Of a DNA stretch of 64,000 bases, positions 52,956 through 62,007 are shown in pieces (position 1 is the stretch's first letter; each line of letters opens with the position of its first letter). The notes below the pieces were generated by a model, which worked only from the letters and a program-made list of their open reading frames with translations, did not search any database and was not told where the DNA came from. Origin of the DNA: CAZKHG01 sp964552655 (GTDB lineage Bacteria; Bacteroidota; Bacteroidia; Bacteroidales; Tenuifilaceae); contig CAZKHG010000005.1 of the NCBI GenBank assembly GCA_964552655.1, positions 1-64,000 on the forward strand, in the 5' to 3' direction. A program made the position numbers and the translations under genes.

Positions 52956-53726
52956 ATGAAAACAAAAGAGGAAATTGTATCCAACTGGTTAACCCGTTAC
53001 ACAAGCCAGGAAATTGAGGACTTTGGCTCACATATATTGCTAACTAATTTCAGGGGTTACCTGGAGTATTTTGCCAGCTTTATGGAAACCGAAATAGTAA
53101 ACCCAAATGCCAATATGCCGTGTGCCACAGCAAAGGGGATTACAATGATCGATTTTGGGATGGGTAGTCCAAATGCAGCCACCATAATGGATTTGTTAAG
53201 TGCGGTTACACCTAAGGCAGTTCTTTTTTTAGGCAAATGTGGCGGGCTAAAAAAGAAAAATGCCGTGGGTGATTTTATTCTTCCCATTGCGGCTATTCGC
53301 CATGAGGGAACATCAAACGACTACATGCCACCAGAAGTTCCTGCGTTGCCAGCTTTTAACCTTCAACGGGTTGTTTCTTCAACCATCCGCAACCACAATA
53401 AAGATTACTGGTCTGGCACCGTGCTTACTACCAACCGAAGGGTTTGGGAGTATGATGAGGATTTTAAGGAATACCTTCGAAAAACAAGAGCGATGGCCAT
53501 TGATATGGAAACAGCAACAATATTTACCGTGGGTTTCTATAATGAGATTCCATCTGGTGCCCTTCTGCTTGTAACAGACCAACCTATGATTTCGGAAGGT
53601 GTAAAGACTGCTGAAAGCGATAAAAAGGTAACCAGCCTCTATGTTGAAGAGCAAATAAAGATTGGAATTGAATCGCTAACGAGACTAATCAATAATAGTG
53701 AATCGGTTAAACATTTGAGGTTCTAG
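52956..53726 (+). CDS. amn: AMP nucleosidase
   Basis: The 256-residue protein of the purine/uridine phosphorylase-like family hydrolyses AMP to adenine and ribose 5-phosphate. It has MIDFGMGSPNAATIMDL near 64-80, FLGKCGGLK, HEGTSNDYMPPEVPALP and the nucleoside-binding AIDMETATIF. This is the short form typical of Bacteroidota, without the N-terminal domain of E. coli Amn. It starts a run of same-strand genes with holA, rhomboid and a class IV aminotransferase. Confidence 0.88.
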   Translation: MKTKEEIVSNWLTRYTSQEIEDFGSHILLTNFRGYLEYFASFMETEIVNPNANMPCATAKGITMIDFGMGSPNAATIMDLLSAVTPKAVLFLGKCGGLKKKNAVGDFILPIAAIRHEGTSNDYMPPEVPALPAFNLQRVVSSTIRNHNKDYWSGTVLTTNRRVWEYDEDFKEYLRKTRAMAIDMETATIFTVGFYNEIPSGALLLVTDQPMISEGVKTAESDKKVTSLYVEEQIKIGIESLTRLINNSESVKHLRF

Positions 53727-53735
53727 TCAGCGTAT

Positions 53736-54779
53736 ATGGCAAAAAAAAAGACAACTGTTGATTCATACAATGAATTGATTGCCGAACTTAAGAAAAAAAT
53801 TTTTAAACCAATTTATTTCTTAACCGGCGATGAACCCTATTACATCGATAAAATCTCTGATTTTATTTCAGGAAACGTTCTGGATGAATCAGAAAAGGCG
53901 TTTAACCAAAGCGTAATGTACGGGAAGGATGTTGATGTAAATGCTATAATTACCGCATCCCGCCGTTTCCCGATGATGGCCAGCTATCAGGTTATTATCG
54001 TGAAGGAAGCACAGAACATAAAAAAACTTGAAGATCTTGAAGTTTACCTTAAAGCACCTCAAAAATCAACCATCCTGGTTATTTGCAATAAACCAAAGTC
54101 TGATGGCCGTTCAAACACCAATGAAAAGCTGAGAAAAATGTTTCACCTGGTTGAAAAAACCGGGGTGCTCTTTGAATCAAAAAAACTTTACGATTACCAA
54201 ATCCCGGCATGGATTACCAGCTACCTCGCTGATAAGGGTGTTTCAATTGCCCCGGTTCCTGCCTCATTGCTGAATGAATTTTTGGGGAATGATCTTAGTA
54301 AAATTGAGAATGAGCTGGAAAAACTTTTCATCACATTGCCCCAGAATTCTAAAAAAATTACGGCAGAGCATATTGAGCAGTATATCGGATTAAGCAAGGA
54401 GTTCAACCGGTTTGAACTCACAAAAGCTCTTGGGGAAAGGAATATTTTAAAGGCAAACCGGATTGTGGATTATTTTGCAAAAAACCCGGGCAGTAACCCA
54501 ATGGTTCTAACAAACACCGCAATTTTTCAATATTTTGCAAAAATTTTCAGGATTCATTTTCTTACAGATAAATCCAACTCAAATGTTGCATCTGAACTGG
54601 GGTTAAATCCTTTCTTTGTCGATGAGTACAAGAATGCCTCAAAAATCTATAACCCAAGGAAATGTGTCGATATCTTTTCTTTACTCAGAGAGTATGACCT
54701 TAGGTCCAAAGGGTTAAATAACGAAACAACCGATAATGGCGAGCTATTAAAAGAGCTCGTTTACAAAATAATGCACTAA
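53736..54779 (+). CDS. holA: DNA polymerase III subunit delta
   Basis: The 347-residue clamp-loader subunit has an AAA-like N-terminal part (PIYFLTGDEPYYIDKISDFI). Next is a middle segment with LEVYLKAPQKSTILVIC and ISPAW-like IPAWITSYLADKGVSI. A C-terminal collar region holds EKLFITLP, KITAEHIEQYIGLSKEFNRFEL. It starts nine bases after the AMP nucleosidase stop. Length agrees with HolA proteins. Confidence 0.92.
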   Translation: MAKKKTTVDSYNELIAELKKKIFKPIYFLTGDEPYYIDKISDFISGNVLDESEKAFNQSVMYGKDVDVNAIITASRRFPMMASYQVIIVKEAQNIKKLEDLEVYLKAPQKSTILVICNKPKSDGRSNTNEKLRKMFHLVEKTGVLFESKKLYDYQIPAWITSYLADKGVSIAPVPASLLNEFLGNDLSKIENELEKLFITLPQNSKKITAEHIEQYIGLSKEFNRFELTKALGERNILKANRIVDYFAKNPGSNPMVLTNTAIFQYFAKIFRIHFLTDKSNSNVASELGLNPFFVDEYKNASKIYNPRKCVDIFSLLREYDLRSKGLNNETTDNGELLKELVYKIMH

Positions 54780-54816
54780 CGGGTTATTCACTTCACCTAT
54801 TGAAAATCTGAATAAA

Positions 54817-55434
54817 ATGACCATAATTATTATAATTGCCACCTCGCTGATTTCAATATTTGCGTTCACCAATAGCCAGCTGATGGGAAAATTGCTTTTT
54901 AGCCCTTATAAAACAATCCATAACCGCGAATATTTCAGGCTGGTCACACATGCTTTTGTACATGCAGACTATATTCATTTGTTTATTAATATGTTCGTCC
55001 TCCTGTCGTTTGGAAGCGCCATCGAAAACATATTTAAAGGGTTACAGGTTAACCATATTATTGCCAGTTCTATTGTAAATTACCTTGCACTTTACTTTGG
55101 CGGCATTGTTATCGCTTCTCTAACAACCCTGAAAAAACATAAGGATAATTATTACTATCAAAGTGTTGGTGCATCAGGTGCCGTATCCGCAGTTGTTTTC
55201 ACTTATATCTTTTTTGATCCTTTAAGCAAACTGCTGTTTATGATGATAATCCCCATCCCGGCAATAGTATTTGGAGTTCTTTACCTGGCTTACTCTCATT
55301 ACATGAGCAAACGCGGTGGCGATAATATCAACCACGATGCACATTTTGTCGGCGCCGTTTTTGGATTTATTTACCCGTTACTTATCAACCCTAAATTATT
55401 CCTGGTCTTTCTCAGCAAACTTGGCCTTTACTAA
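54817..55434 (+). CDS. Rhomboid-family intramembrane serine protease
   Basis: The 205-residue membrane protein has six hydrophobic segments. The catalytic serine is in VGASGAVSAVVF (near 130) and the histidine in HDAHFVGAVFGFIYP (near 174-188). It also has an N-terminal HAFVHADYIHLFINM with the oxyanion-site HxxHxxxNM. It cleaves substrates within the membrane; the substrate is unknown. It is probably co-transcribed with holA and the aminotransferase, which starts three bases after its stop. Confidence 0.92.
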   Translation: MTIIIIIATSLISIFAFTNSQLMGKLLFSPYKTIHNREYFRLVTHAFVHADYIHLFINMFVLLSFGSAIENIFKGLQVNHIIASSIVNYLALYFGGIVIASLTTLKKHKDNYYYQSVGASGAVSAVVFTYIFFDPLSKLLFMMIIPIPAIVFGVLYLAYSHYMSKRGGDNINHDAHFVGAVFGFIYPLLINPKLFLVFLSKLGLY

Positions 55435-55437
55435 TAA

Positions 55438-56319
55438 ATGGCAACTAAGAACTATATATGGCTTAACGGCGATATTGTTAACGGCGAAACGCCCATCTTA
55501 ACCGTTAAAAACAGGTCATTTCAATACGGCGATGGAGTATTTGAGACTATTCATGCTTTTGGAACTCAGGGAAGGAATCTTCAGCTACATGTGGCCCGCC
55601 TTAAAAGGAATATGGATTTGCTAAAAATCGAAATCCCCTCATACCTTGATGAAAATATGATTTCACGGGAGATAACCAGGTTGCTTAATAAAAACCGTTT
55701 GTTTGGAAGTGTAAGGGTTAGGGTAACTGTGTTTAGGAATAATGGCGGGTATTACACCCCAGAAGATAATTCAATGGGAATGGTAATAGAGACAACCCCC
55801 ATAGAGACTAAAATGTATGAGCTTAACCCCAAAGGTTATATAATTGATATTTTTGATGAAATTAGGAAACCCCTAACCCCACTTTCCTCAATTAAAAGCT
55901 GTAACTCGTTGCTGTATATCCTGGCAGGAATTTATAAAATTGATCATCAGCTAAGTGATTGCCTGCTACTAAACGAACAGGAGCGAATAGCAGAGGCAAT
56001 TTCATCGAATGTTTTTTTTGTTAAAGGAGATAATTTATTCACCCCATCGGTTGCTGAAGGTTGCATACCTGGGGTAATGAGGGAGGTTGTAATTAAAGTG
56101 GCTCCAGGGATTGGTTTAAAGGTTTCAAACAATGTTGCAATTTCTCCACAGAAACTATTTGATTTTGACGAGGTTTTTCTCACCAATGCCATTACCGGCA
56201 TACGTTGGGTTATTGCATTCAGAAATCAAAGATATTTTAGTAAGATCAGCCGCCTACTTACTGATGCCATCAACAGGTTTACCTTCCCAGATCAATTCAA
56301 GGAAGGATTCTCAGGGTAA
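55438..56319 (+). CDS. Class IV aminotransferase (branched-chain or aminodeoxychorismate-lyase type)
   Basis: The 293-residue fold-type IV PLP enzyme has the N-terminal FQYGDGVFETIHAF. The PLP lysine is in SSIKSCNSLLYILAG, and the phosphate-cup segments are IAEAISSNVFFV and GCIPGVMREVV. These features are shared by BCAT, D-amino-acid aminotransferase and 4-amino-4-deoxychorismate lyase (PabC). The unusual Ser-Cys-Asn after the lysine and the compact size leave PabC possible, which would fit the folate genes. Its end overlaps the convergent YqgE gene by 28 bases. Confidence 0.8.
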   Translation: MATKNYIWLNGDIVNGETPILTVKNRSFQYGDGVFETIHAFGTQGRNLQLHVARLKRNMDLLKIEIPSYLDENMISREITRLLNKNRLFGSVRVRVTVFRNNGGYYTPEDNSMGMVIETTPIETKMYELNPKGYIIDIFDEIRKPLTPLSSIKSCNSLLYILAGIYKIDHQLSDCLLLNEQERIAEAISSNVFFVKGDNLFTPSVAEGCIPGVMREVVIKVAPGIGLKVSNNVAISPQKLFDFDEVFLTNAITGIRWVIAFRNQRYFSKISRLLTDAINRFTFPDQFKEGFSG

Positions 56320-56888
56320 AGGGTCCAGGATTTGAATTTTACACCCATCTGTTGCACAGTATTGATCCAAAGATCATCAGAACCAGACATTATTTGTTCA
56401 GCAGGAATATTGGTAACCACCCACGATTCCTCTCTCAGCTCTCTTTCCAGCTGATCTGTTCCCCATCCGGAATAACCAACAAAAAACCTTATCTGATGCG
56501 GTTTCACTTTGCCGGAAATGATCAGAGGTTTTAAAGCTTCAAAGCTACCACCCCAGTATAGATTTTCTGCAATAAGGGTTGTATCGGGTATTATTTTCCC
56601 AAGACTATGGATAAAATGAATACTGTTGGGGCTTACAGGACCCCCAATGGATATCTTAGCGTCTAAATCAGGGAAATCAGGTAGCAATTCAGATAAAGAA
56701 AAGTCAAGGGTCTTGTTTAGTACAAAACCCACTGTACCGTTTTTCTTATTGTGCTCAACCAGCAAGATCACTGTACGCTTAAAATACTGATCAATCATGG
56801 AGGGTTGGGCAATTAACACCCTCCCTTGCTTAGGGGTAAGCTGGTTGTAATTAACTTTAAAAAAATCGATATTCAGATCATTTGACAT
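56292..56888 (-). CDS. YqgE/AlgH-family protein
   Basis: The 198-residue protein of the UPF0301 family has GRVLIAQPSM, VGFVLNKTLDFSLSELLPD, ISIGGPV and FFVGYSGWGTDQLERELREESW, all diagnostic. The biochemical role is not settled; in pseudomonads AlgH relates to alginate and quorum signalling. It is a single gene, antisense at its end to the aminotransferase. Confidence 0.92.
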   Translation of the reverse strand: MSNDLNIDFFKVNYNQLTPKQGRVLIAQPSMIDQYFKRTVILLVEHNKKNGTVGFVLNKTLDFSLSELLPDFPDLDAKISIGGPVSPNSIHFIHSLGKIIPDTTLIAENLYWGGSFEALKPLIISGKVKPHQIRFFVGYSGWGTDQLERELREESWVVTNIPAEQIMSGSDDLWINTVQQMGVKFKSWTLYPENPSLN

Positions 56889-57180
56889 AACCGATCTCAG
56901 GTTTATAAATTAAGAATCCAACAACCTCATCAAAAACTTATTAAAAATACAACTATAAACAAAAAAATAAAAGATCAATCGAATAAATTAGCTTTATGTT
57001 AATGTGTTTACAAAATTCAAACCATTCCTGAAAGAATCTGAAGTATTAAACAATTTATTAGATTTTTTAAATAAAATTTAACTAAAGCCGATATGTTTCC
57101 TGTCATTGCCATTGAGCATTCGCTTTATTAGCATAAAAGTATTTTAAAAATAAACTTATGGTGAATAAGTTAGAGGGTAT
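56889..57180. other. Intergenic region upstream of YqgE
   Basis: The 292-base A/T-rich stretch holds no ORF with sense and no exact TAnnTTTG next to a start. It contains the promoter region of the YqgE gene and the space before the E1 terminator. Confidence 0.4.
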
Positions 57181-57222
57181 AAAATAAAATATCCCAATCT
57201 CAGGTTTGTGATTGGGATATTT
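57181..57222 (-). terminator. Intrinsic terminator of the E1 gene
   Basis: A perfect 13-bp stem (57187-57199 with 57210-57222) with a 10-base loop is followed on the minus strand by a TTTTATTTTA run. It lies 32 bases after the E1 stop codon. Confidence 0.85.
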
Positions 57223-57253
57223 CTACCTAAAACAATTAATACTTGAAAAAAAT

Positions 57254-59683
57254 TTAGTATAACTTAGGGTATCTCTTCGGGTTTACCTCATTCATTACGC
57301 TATAAACTTTTTCAAAAACATCCTCGGCATTCGGGTTGGAGAAATAATCCCCATCTGTTGAATATGCCGGGCGATGTTCCTGTCCCGTAATGGTAACGGG
57401 TGCTGAATCCAGATAAAAAAATCCACCTCGTTCCTCAAGCACCTTTTGCATCATAAATGCAGTTGCCCCACCAGGAACATCCTCATCAAAGAAAACAACC
57501 CTGTTTGTTTTTTTTATGGACTCCAGAATCAAATTTGGCAGATCAAATGGCAGTAAAGTTTGAACATCTATAAGTTCAACGGAAATTCCGAACTCAGCAA
57601 GTTGCTCAACAGCATCCTGAGCAATTCTCACACAACTGCCGTAGGTTACAAGCGTTACGTCACTTCCCGGACGAAGAATCTCAGGCACTCCGAGTGGTAT
57701 CCTGTATTCGCCAACATTATCGGGACGTTTCTCCTTTAGCCTATAGCCGTTAAGCGGTTCAATTACCAGAGCAGGATCATCCGCTTCCAGTAATGTATTA
57801 TAAAAGCCAGCGGCTTGAGTCATATTCCTGGGCACACACACATACATCCCCCTAATTGAATTTATCACCATACTGAGCGGCGAACCGGAATGCCAAACTC
57901 CTTCAAGCCTATGTCCTCTTGTACTGACAATCAGTGGTGCCATCTGACCACTTTTGGTACGCCAACGAATTGTTGCAAGGTCATCGCTCATGGTTTGTAG
58001 TGCATAAAGCAGGTAATCAAAATACTGAATCTCTGCAATTGGTCTGAACCCTCTAAGTGAGAGGCCTAAGCCTTGTCCCAGGATTGTGGCTTCACGAATA
58101 CCTGTATCAAAAATTCTATTCTCCCCATATTTTGCTTGCAATCCTTCATAGGATTGGTTTACACCTCCAATCTTACCAACATCCTCTCCAAATGAAACGA
58201 GCAAGGGGTATTTACTGAAAAGAACATCCCAGTTATCGCGAAGAACTTCTCTCCCATTTACAACAGGCGAGGAATCGCTAAAAATTGGTTTAACTTCCTT
58301 GATATTTAACGCCGATCTTTCGGTTTCGCAGTAAAGGTGGGAACTATACCTTTCAAATCCATCTTCATAGTTCCTATTAAGCCATTCTGTCAGATCTTTC
58401 TGCAGTTTTTCACGCATGGTGCAATCGGTGCAAACATGGCGAAGTATCTTTTTGACAGAACTCATATTATCCTTACGGATTGGGTTTGCTATTTTCTTAA
58501 GATCTTCGGTGATAATACCAACCTTATCTATATGTTCTCTTTTGCAAACACATGAACGATTATTGATTATTTTGATGAGAGCATCTCTCTCATTTTTTAT
58601 GGGATCAGTGAATTTTTTCCAGGCTTGATTTTTGGCCTCCTTGGCCATTTCCAATGCCTCTTTTTCAATTGCAGCCAACTCGATGTCGGAAGCAATTTTT
58701 TCAGAAATTATCCAGTCTCTGAATTTTCTGTTACAATCAAACTCAACCTCCCATTTTAACCTATCCTCATTTTTATAGCGTTCATGTGAACCGGAAGTAG
58801 AATGTCCCTGGGGTTGAGTAACTTCGGTGATATGAAAAAGAACAGGCACATGTTCCTCCCTGCACTTTTGAATGCCTTCGGCGAATACTTTAATCAACTG
58901 CGGGTAATCCCAAGCCTTAGCTTTATATATTAAAATACCTGTTTTATCGTTTCCTTTCTTTTCAAATCCGCTAACAATCTCTGATATACTGTTTTTGGTG
59001 GTTTGGAACTCGCGGGGCACAGATATACCGTAACCATCATCCCAAACAGCGAGTGCCATAGGGACTTGAAGTACACCAGCGGCATTGAGGGTTTCAAAAA
59101 AATGACCCTCGGAGGTGCTGGCATCGCCAATGGTCCCAAATGCCACCTCATTCCCTTTACTTGTAAATTGTTTAAAATCCCAGAGTTCCCTGTTTTCCCT
59201 GAAAAGTTTTGAGGCCAAAGCAAGCCCCAATAATCTTGGCATTTGACCGGCAGTTGGGGATATATCCGGGGAGCTGTTTTTTTGTTTGGAAATGGATTTC
59301 CATGTTCCATCTTCATTTAAACTTCTGGTGCTGAAATGATTATTGAATGTTCTACCGGCATTCCCAGGATTAAGAGCAGTGTCTGTTTGACCATAAAGCT
59401 GGGCAAAAAATTCTTCAGCTGTAAAAAGCCCGGCGGCCATCATAAAAGTTTGATCACGGTAATACCCAGAACGCCAATCGCCATCCTTAAAATATTTTGC
59501 GAATGCAATTTGGGCAACCTCCTTCCCGTCACCAAAAATACCAAACTTACCTTTACCGGTTAAAACTTCTTTTCGTCCTATAATGCTTATTTCCCTGCTC
59601 AGAACAGCAAGTTGATAGTCTTGTAAAATTTCCTCTTTATTTACGGGTAGCGGGCTTGCTTTTTTCATTTCAACCTGATTCAT
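57254..59683 (-). CDS. 2-oxoacid dehydrogenase E1, alpha and beta fused
   Basis: The protein has about 809 residues from the ATG at 59683 (MNQVEMKKASPL). Residues about 20-390 are the ThDP-binding alpha part, with FGTIGDASTSEGHFFETLNAAG and AWDDGYGISVP. Residues about 480-809 are the beta part, with SFGEDVGKIGGVNQ, FDTGIREATILGQGLGL and a VVFFDEDVPGGATAF end. A Cys-bearing linker (CVCKRE, CTDCTM) joins them. With E2 it decarboxylates branched-chain 2-oxoacids or pyruvate. It is 33 kb from the E2 gene. Confidence 0.9.
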   Translation of the reverse strand: MNQVEMKKASPLPVNKEEILQDYQLAVLSREISIIGRKEVLTGKGKFGIFGDGKEVAQIAFAKYFKDGDWRSGYYRDQTFMMAAGLFTAEEFFAQLYGQTDTALNPGNAGRTFNNHFSTRSLNEDGTWKSISKQKNSSPDISPTAGQMPRLLGLALASKLFRENRELWDFKQFTSKGNEVAFGTIGDASTSEGHFFETLNAAGVLQVPMALAVWDDGYGISVPREFQTTKNSISEIVSGFEKKGNDKTGILIYKAKAWDYPQLIKVFAEGIQKCREEHVPVLFHITEVTQPQGHSTSGSHERYKNEDRLKWEVEFDCNRKFRDWIISEKIASDIELAAIEKEALEMAKEAKNQAWKKFTDPIKNERDALIKIINNRSCVCKREHIDKVGIITEDLKKIANPIRKDNMSSVKKILRHVCTDCTMREKLQKDLTEWLNRNYEDGFERYSSHLYCETERSALNIKEVKPIFSDSSPVVNGREVLRDNWDVLFSKYPLLVSFGEDVGKIGGVNQSYEGLQAKYGENRIFDTGIREATILGQGLGLSLRGFRPIAEIQYFDYLLYALQTMSDDLATIRWRTKSGQMAPLIVSTRGHRLEGVWHSGSPLSMVINSIRGMYVCVPRNMTQAAGFYNTLLEADDPALVIEPLNGYRLKEKRPDNVGEYRIPLGVPEILRPGSDVTLVTYGSCVRIAQDAVEQLAEFGISVELIDVQTLLPFDLPNLILESIKKTNRVVFFDEDVPGGATAFMMQKVLEERGGFFYLDSAPVTITGQEHRPAYSTDGDYFSNPNAEDVFEKVYSVMNEVNPKRYPKLY

Positions 59684-59817
59684 CTTTGTTTTCTTTTCAA
59701 TAATTAAATATTCAACTAACAATGAAACCCGACGAAAGGTTTACAAAACAGAATAATAAATCAAAGGAAACACCAATGATGTTATTTATAATTTTGATTA
59801 TCAATTATTTACAATAA

Positions 59818-60030
59818 TCAGGCAAGTAGGTAAGGGATGAAAATCTCATCCTCTTTTCTGAGTGAAATTAAAATGCCCTCTAAATATCTGGTAATGAAAG
59901 TGCAGGTTGGATATGTAAAAAGTAGCTGGCCCTTATACTGATTCAAAGATTGGACTCGTAAGGATTTCCCAAGTAGCTGGCTGGTTAAATCGGAGGAATG
60001 AAACTTTACAGTTGAATTGATATTATTGCT
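59818..60030 (-). other. Open frame continuing past the stop of the CsgG/FlgO-like gene
   Basis: Immediately after the TAA at 60031-60033 the same frame stays open for 70 codons, to TGA at 59818-59820. The predicted peptide (starting SNNINSTVKFHSS, ending DEIFIPYLLA) has no clear family. It may be the decayed end of the upstream gene or chance. The rest of the gap to the E1 start (59684-59817) shows no feature. Confidence 0.3.
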
Positions 60031-60471
60031 TTAGATGCCATTGGGCAAGATATAGCTTGTAATTGTGACCCAATCTGGTTGTTCATCAATAAGTCCATAA
60101 ATAAAGGCATCTGGTACCAGGCCAAGATTACGGAAAATCTGCTCGCTGAGCTCATTATACTTCTCAAAACTCGAGCTTACATCTAGGTTCCAGTTGGAAG
60201 CTTCTATCAGCCTGTTCACGGTAACCTGGTCTATCACCTCAAATCTTTTGGAATTAAGGTAGATACTGAAAAGTTGATCCTGAAGGTACTGGTTAAATCG
60301 TGTAAGCTCATTTGAACTTGTTCTAAACTGGAGAATTGCCACTCTAACTTTTATTGTGCCCGGGTATTTCGCCTCCAGCTCATTTGCCATTCTTTTTATA
60401 TTGTCCTCCAAATCATCACTTTTCGCATTGGAAAACAGCAATAACCCAATAATTAAAAAAAATATTTTCAT
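60031..60471 (-). CDS. Exported CsgG/FlgO-like protein, possibly truncated
   Basis: The 146-residue protein has a signal peptide (MKIFFLIIGLLLFSNAKS). A FlgO/CsgG-type domain follows, with KVRVAILQFR, LDQLFSIYLNSKRFEVIDQ-like helix-strand and LGLVPDAFIYGLIDE. Such domains usually continue with a strand reading like VTGTYxxxNGxIxxxARL; here the chain stops at TSYILPNGI. The relative shortness and the open frame beyond the stop suggest premature termination. The related proteins bind or assemble cell-envelope components. Confidence 0.6.
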   Translation of the reverse strand: MKIFFLIIGLLLFSNAKSDDLEDNIKRMANELEAKYPGTIKVRVAILQFRTSSNELTRFNQYLQDQLFSIYLNSKRFEVIDQVTVNRLIEASNWNLDVSSSFEKYNELSEQIFRNLGLVPDAFIYGLIDEQPDWVTITSYILPNGI

Positions 60472-60603
60472 GGACTTGTACTTCTATTTTTCAGAATAGC
60501 ATGTGATTATAAACAAATATAACTATTTTCGTTGGCAAATGTTAAATATCAGCTATTTTTTTATAAAAATTAATATTGCGCAATCTAATTTAAGTGTAAA
60601 GTA

Positions 60604-60876
60604 ATGTTAAAGGTATTTCTGCTAACCTTATTTATATTAGCCCTCGGATTTTTGGGAATGGGTTTGAAAATTATTTTCCACAAAACTCACTCCTTCCCTC
60701 AAACGTCAGCCGGGCATAATCCAGAGATGAGAAAAAGAGGAATATCGTGTCCTAAAAAGGAAGAACCTTTTTGTAACACTATCAACAAAGATAATGGATG
60801 TGATAGCTGTAGTGCTGCTTACAAAAAAAAAGAGTTGGAAGATATTAATGCAGCTTTACACCAATCAGGTGAATAA
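60604..60876 (+). CDS. Small membrane-anchored Cys-rich protein
   Basis: The 90-residue protein has an N-terminal transmembrane segment (VFLLTLFILALGFLGMGLKI). A polar part with five cysteines follows: CPKKEEPFC and GCDSCSAAY. The last 32 bases overlap the 3' end of convergent folE. The Cys spacing suggests metal or cluster binding on the exported or cytoplasmic side, undetermined. No family was recognised. Confidence 0.7.
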   Translation: MLKVFLLTLFILALGFLGMGLKIIFHKTHSFPQTSAGHNPEMRKRGISCPKKEEPFCNTINKDNGCDSCSAAYKKKELEDINAALHQSGE

Positions 60877-61483
60877 ATTCCTCGCGGGTTTTACTCTCGG
60901 ATAGAAATGCCCCTGTAAACGCGGATGTAGTTGTAACAGAGTTTTGTTTCTGAACACCACGCATTTGCATACACATGTGAGCAGCCTCGATTACCACAGC
61001 AACTCCGATAGGATTCAATGTATCATTAATACAATCACGGATTTGCATGGTGAGTCTTTCCTGTACCTGAAGTCTTCGCGAGTAAGCCTCAACCACCCGT
61101 GCTATCTTGCTTAAACCGGTAATATACCCATTTGGAATGTATGCAACATGGGCTTTGCCATAGAAGGGTATCATGTGATGCTCGCACATGGAATACAACT
61201 CAATATCCTTAACAATGACCATCTGAGGATAATCCTCACGAAATTTGGTGGTTCTTATAATCTCATAAGGATCAATATTATACCCATGAGTTAAAAACTG
61301 TATTGACTTGGCAACCCTAATCGGTGTACTAAGCAGCCCTTCCCTGGTTATATCTTCCCCTAAAAGCTTAAGAATTGCCTTATAGTGTTCTGCAAGTTTC
61401 TCGGTGGTTTTAGCATTCCACTTGTCAATTCTTGCATAACCTTCGTTTTCATCAATAATTGAATTGTTCCCTGAATTTTTCAT
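60845..61483 (-). CDS. folE: GTP cyclohydrolase I
   Basis: The 212-residue enzyme converts GTP to dihydroneopterin triphosphate, the first step of folate and queuosine pathways. It has VKDIELYSMCEHHMIPFYG with the zinc ligands Cys and His, YIPNGYITGLSKIARVVE, SRRLQVQERLTMQI and the late zinc Cys in AAHMCMQMRG. The type IA length is normal. It follows the QueD-type gene by 28 bases on the same strand. Confidence 0.94.
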   Translation of the reverse strand: MKNSGNNSIIDENEGYARIDKWNAKTTEKLAEHYKAILKLLGEDITREGLLSTPIRVAKSIQFLTHGYNIDPYEIIRTTKFREDYPQMVIVKDIELYSMCEHHMIPFYGKAHVAYIPNGYITGLSKIARVVEAYSRRLQVQERLTMQIRDCINDTLNPIGVAVVIEAAHMCMQMRGVQKQNSVTTTSAFTGAFLSESKTREEFIHLIGVKLH

Positions 61484-61511
61484 TCTCTGATCTTGAATTT
61501 ATTATGAGCGG

Positions 61512-61928
61512 TTAACCAAAATATTCAACGTAATTATTCTCTGTTTCAACAATTTTAACGCAGTGTAATTCTACCCCTAATGATTTTAATGGGTTTATAA
61601 GCTGTTTCCATATCTCTACAGCAAGGTTTTCGGTTGAGGCAATCTTCCCTTGCATAAAATCAACATCAATATTAATATTTTTATGATCGATCTTATCAAT
61701 GATATATTGCCTGATTATCAAGCTGATTTTTGATAAGTTTGCAACATACCCTATATTTTGGTCAATGTTCCCTTTTACTGTTACAAAAAGTTCGAAATTA
61801 TGTCCGTGCCAATTGGGGTGCGAGCATTTACCATACACCTCCAGGTTCTGCTCATTCGTTAAATCATCGCGGTAAAGCCTGTGAGCTGCATTAAATCTTT
61901 CCCTGCGGGTTATATATACAATTGGCAT
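61512..61928 (-). CDS. queD: 6-carboxytetrahydropterin synthase family protein (QueD/PTPS-like)
   Basis: The protein has 138 residues from the ATG at 61928 (MPIVYITRRERFNAAHRL); an upstream ATG adds 18 residues without family match. Zinc histidines are in FNAAHRL and HGH of KCSHPNWHGHNFELF, and the catalytic Cys is in the same segment. The product is made from dihydroneopterin triphosphate, the FolE product, so the two genes make a sensible pair. A queuosine role is likely; a folate-type role (PTPS-III) is possible. Confidence 0.85.
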   Translation of the reverse strand: MPIVYITRRERFNAAHRLYRDDLTNEQNLEVYGKCSHPNWHGHNFELFVTVKGNIDQNIGYVANLSKISLIIRQYIIDKIDHKNINIDVDFMQGKIASTENLAVEIWKQLINPLKSLGVELHCVKIVETENNYVEYFG

Positions 61929-61951
61929 CTTATGGTGGTTTTGATAGGATG

Positions 61952-61989
61952 TAAAGATAAAAAACAATAAATTTCGGAACATAAATTTA
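61952..61989. promoter_or_regulatory. Divergent -7-like elements of queD and mqnB
   Basis: On the minus strand 61952-61959 reads TATCTTTA and on the plus strand 61982-61989 reads TAAATTTA. Both differ from TAnnTTTG only at the last base and lie 23 and 18 bases before the two start codons. Confidence 0.35.
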
Positions 61990-62007
61990 CCTTAAATAGT
62001 TTTAAAA

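Noticed and set aside
52793..52984. 63-codon minus-strand frame between the HsdR-N gene and amn
   Set aside because: It has hydrophobic A/T-rich composition, overlaps the amn start region, and shows no promoter or family. Treated as noise.
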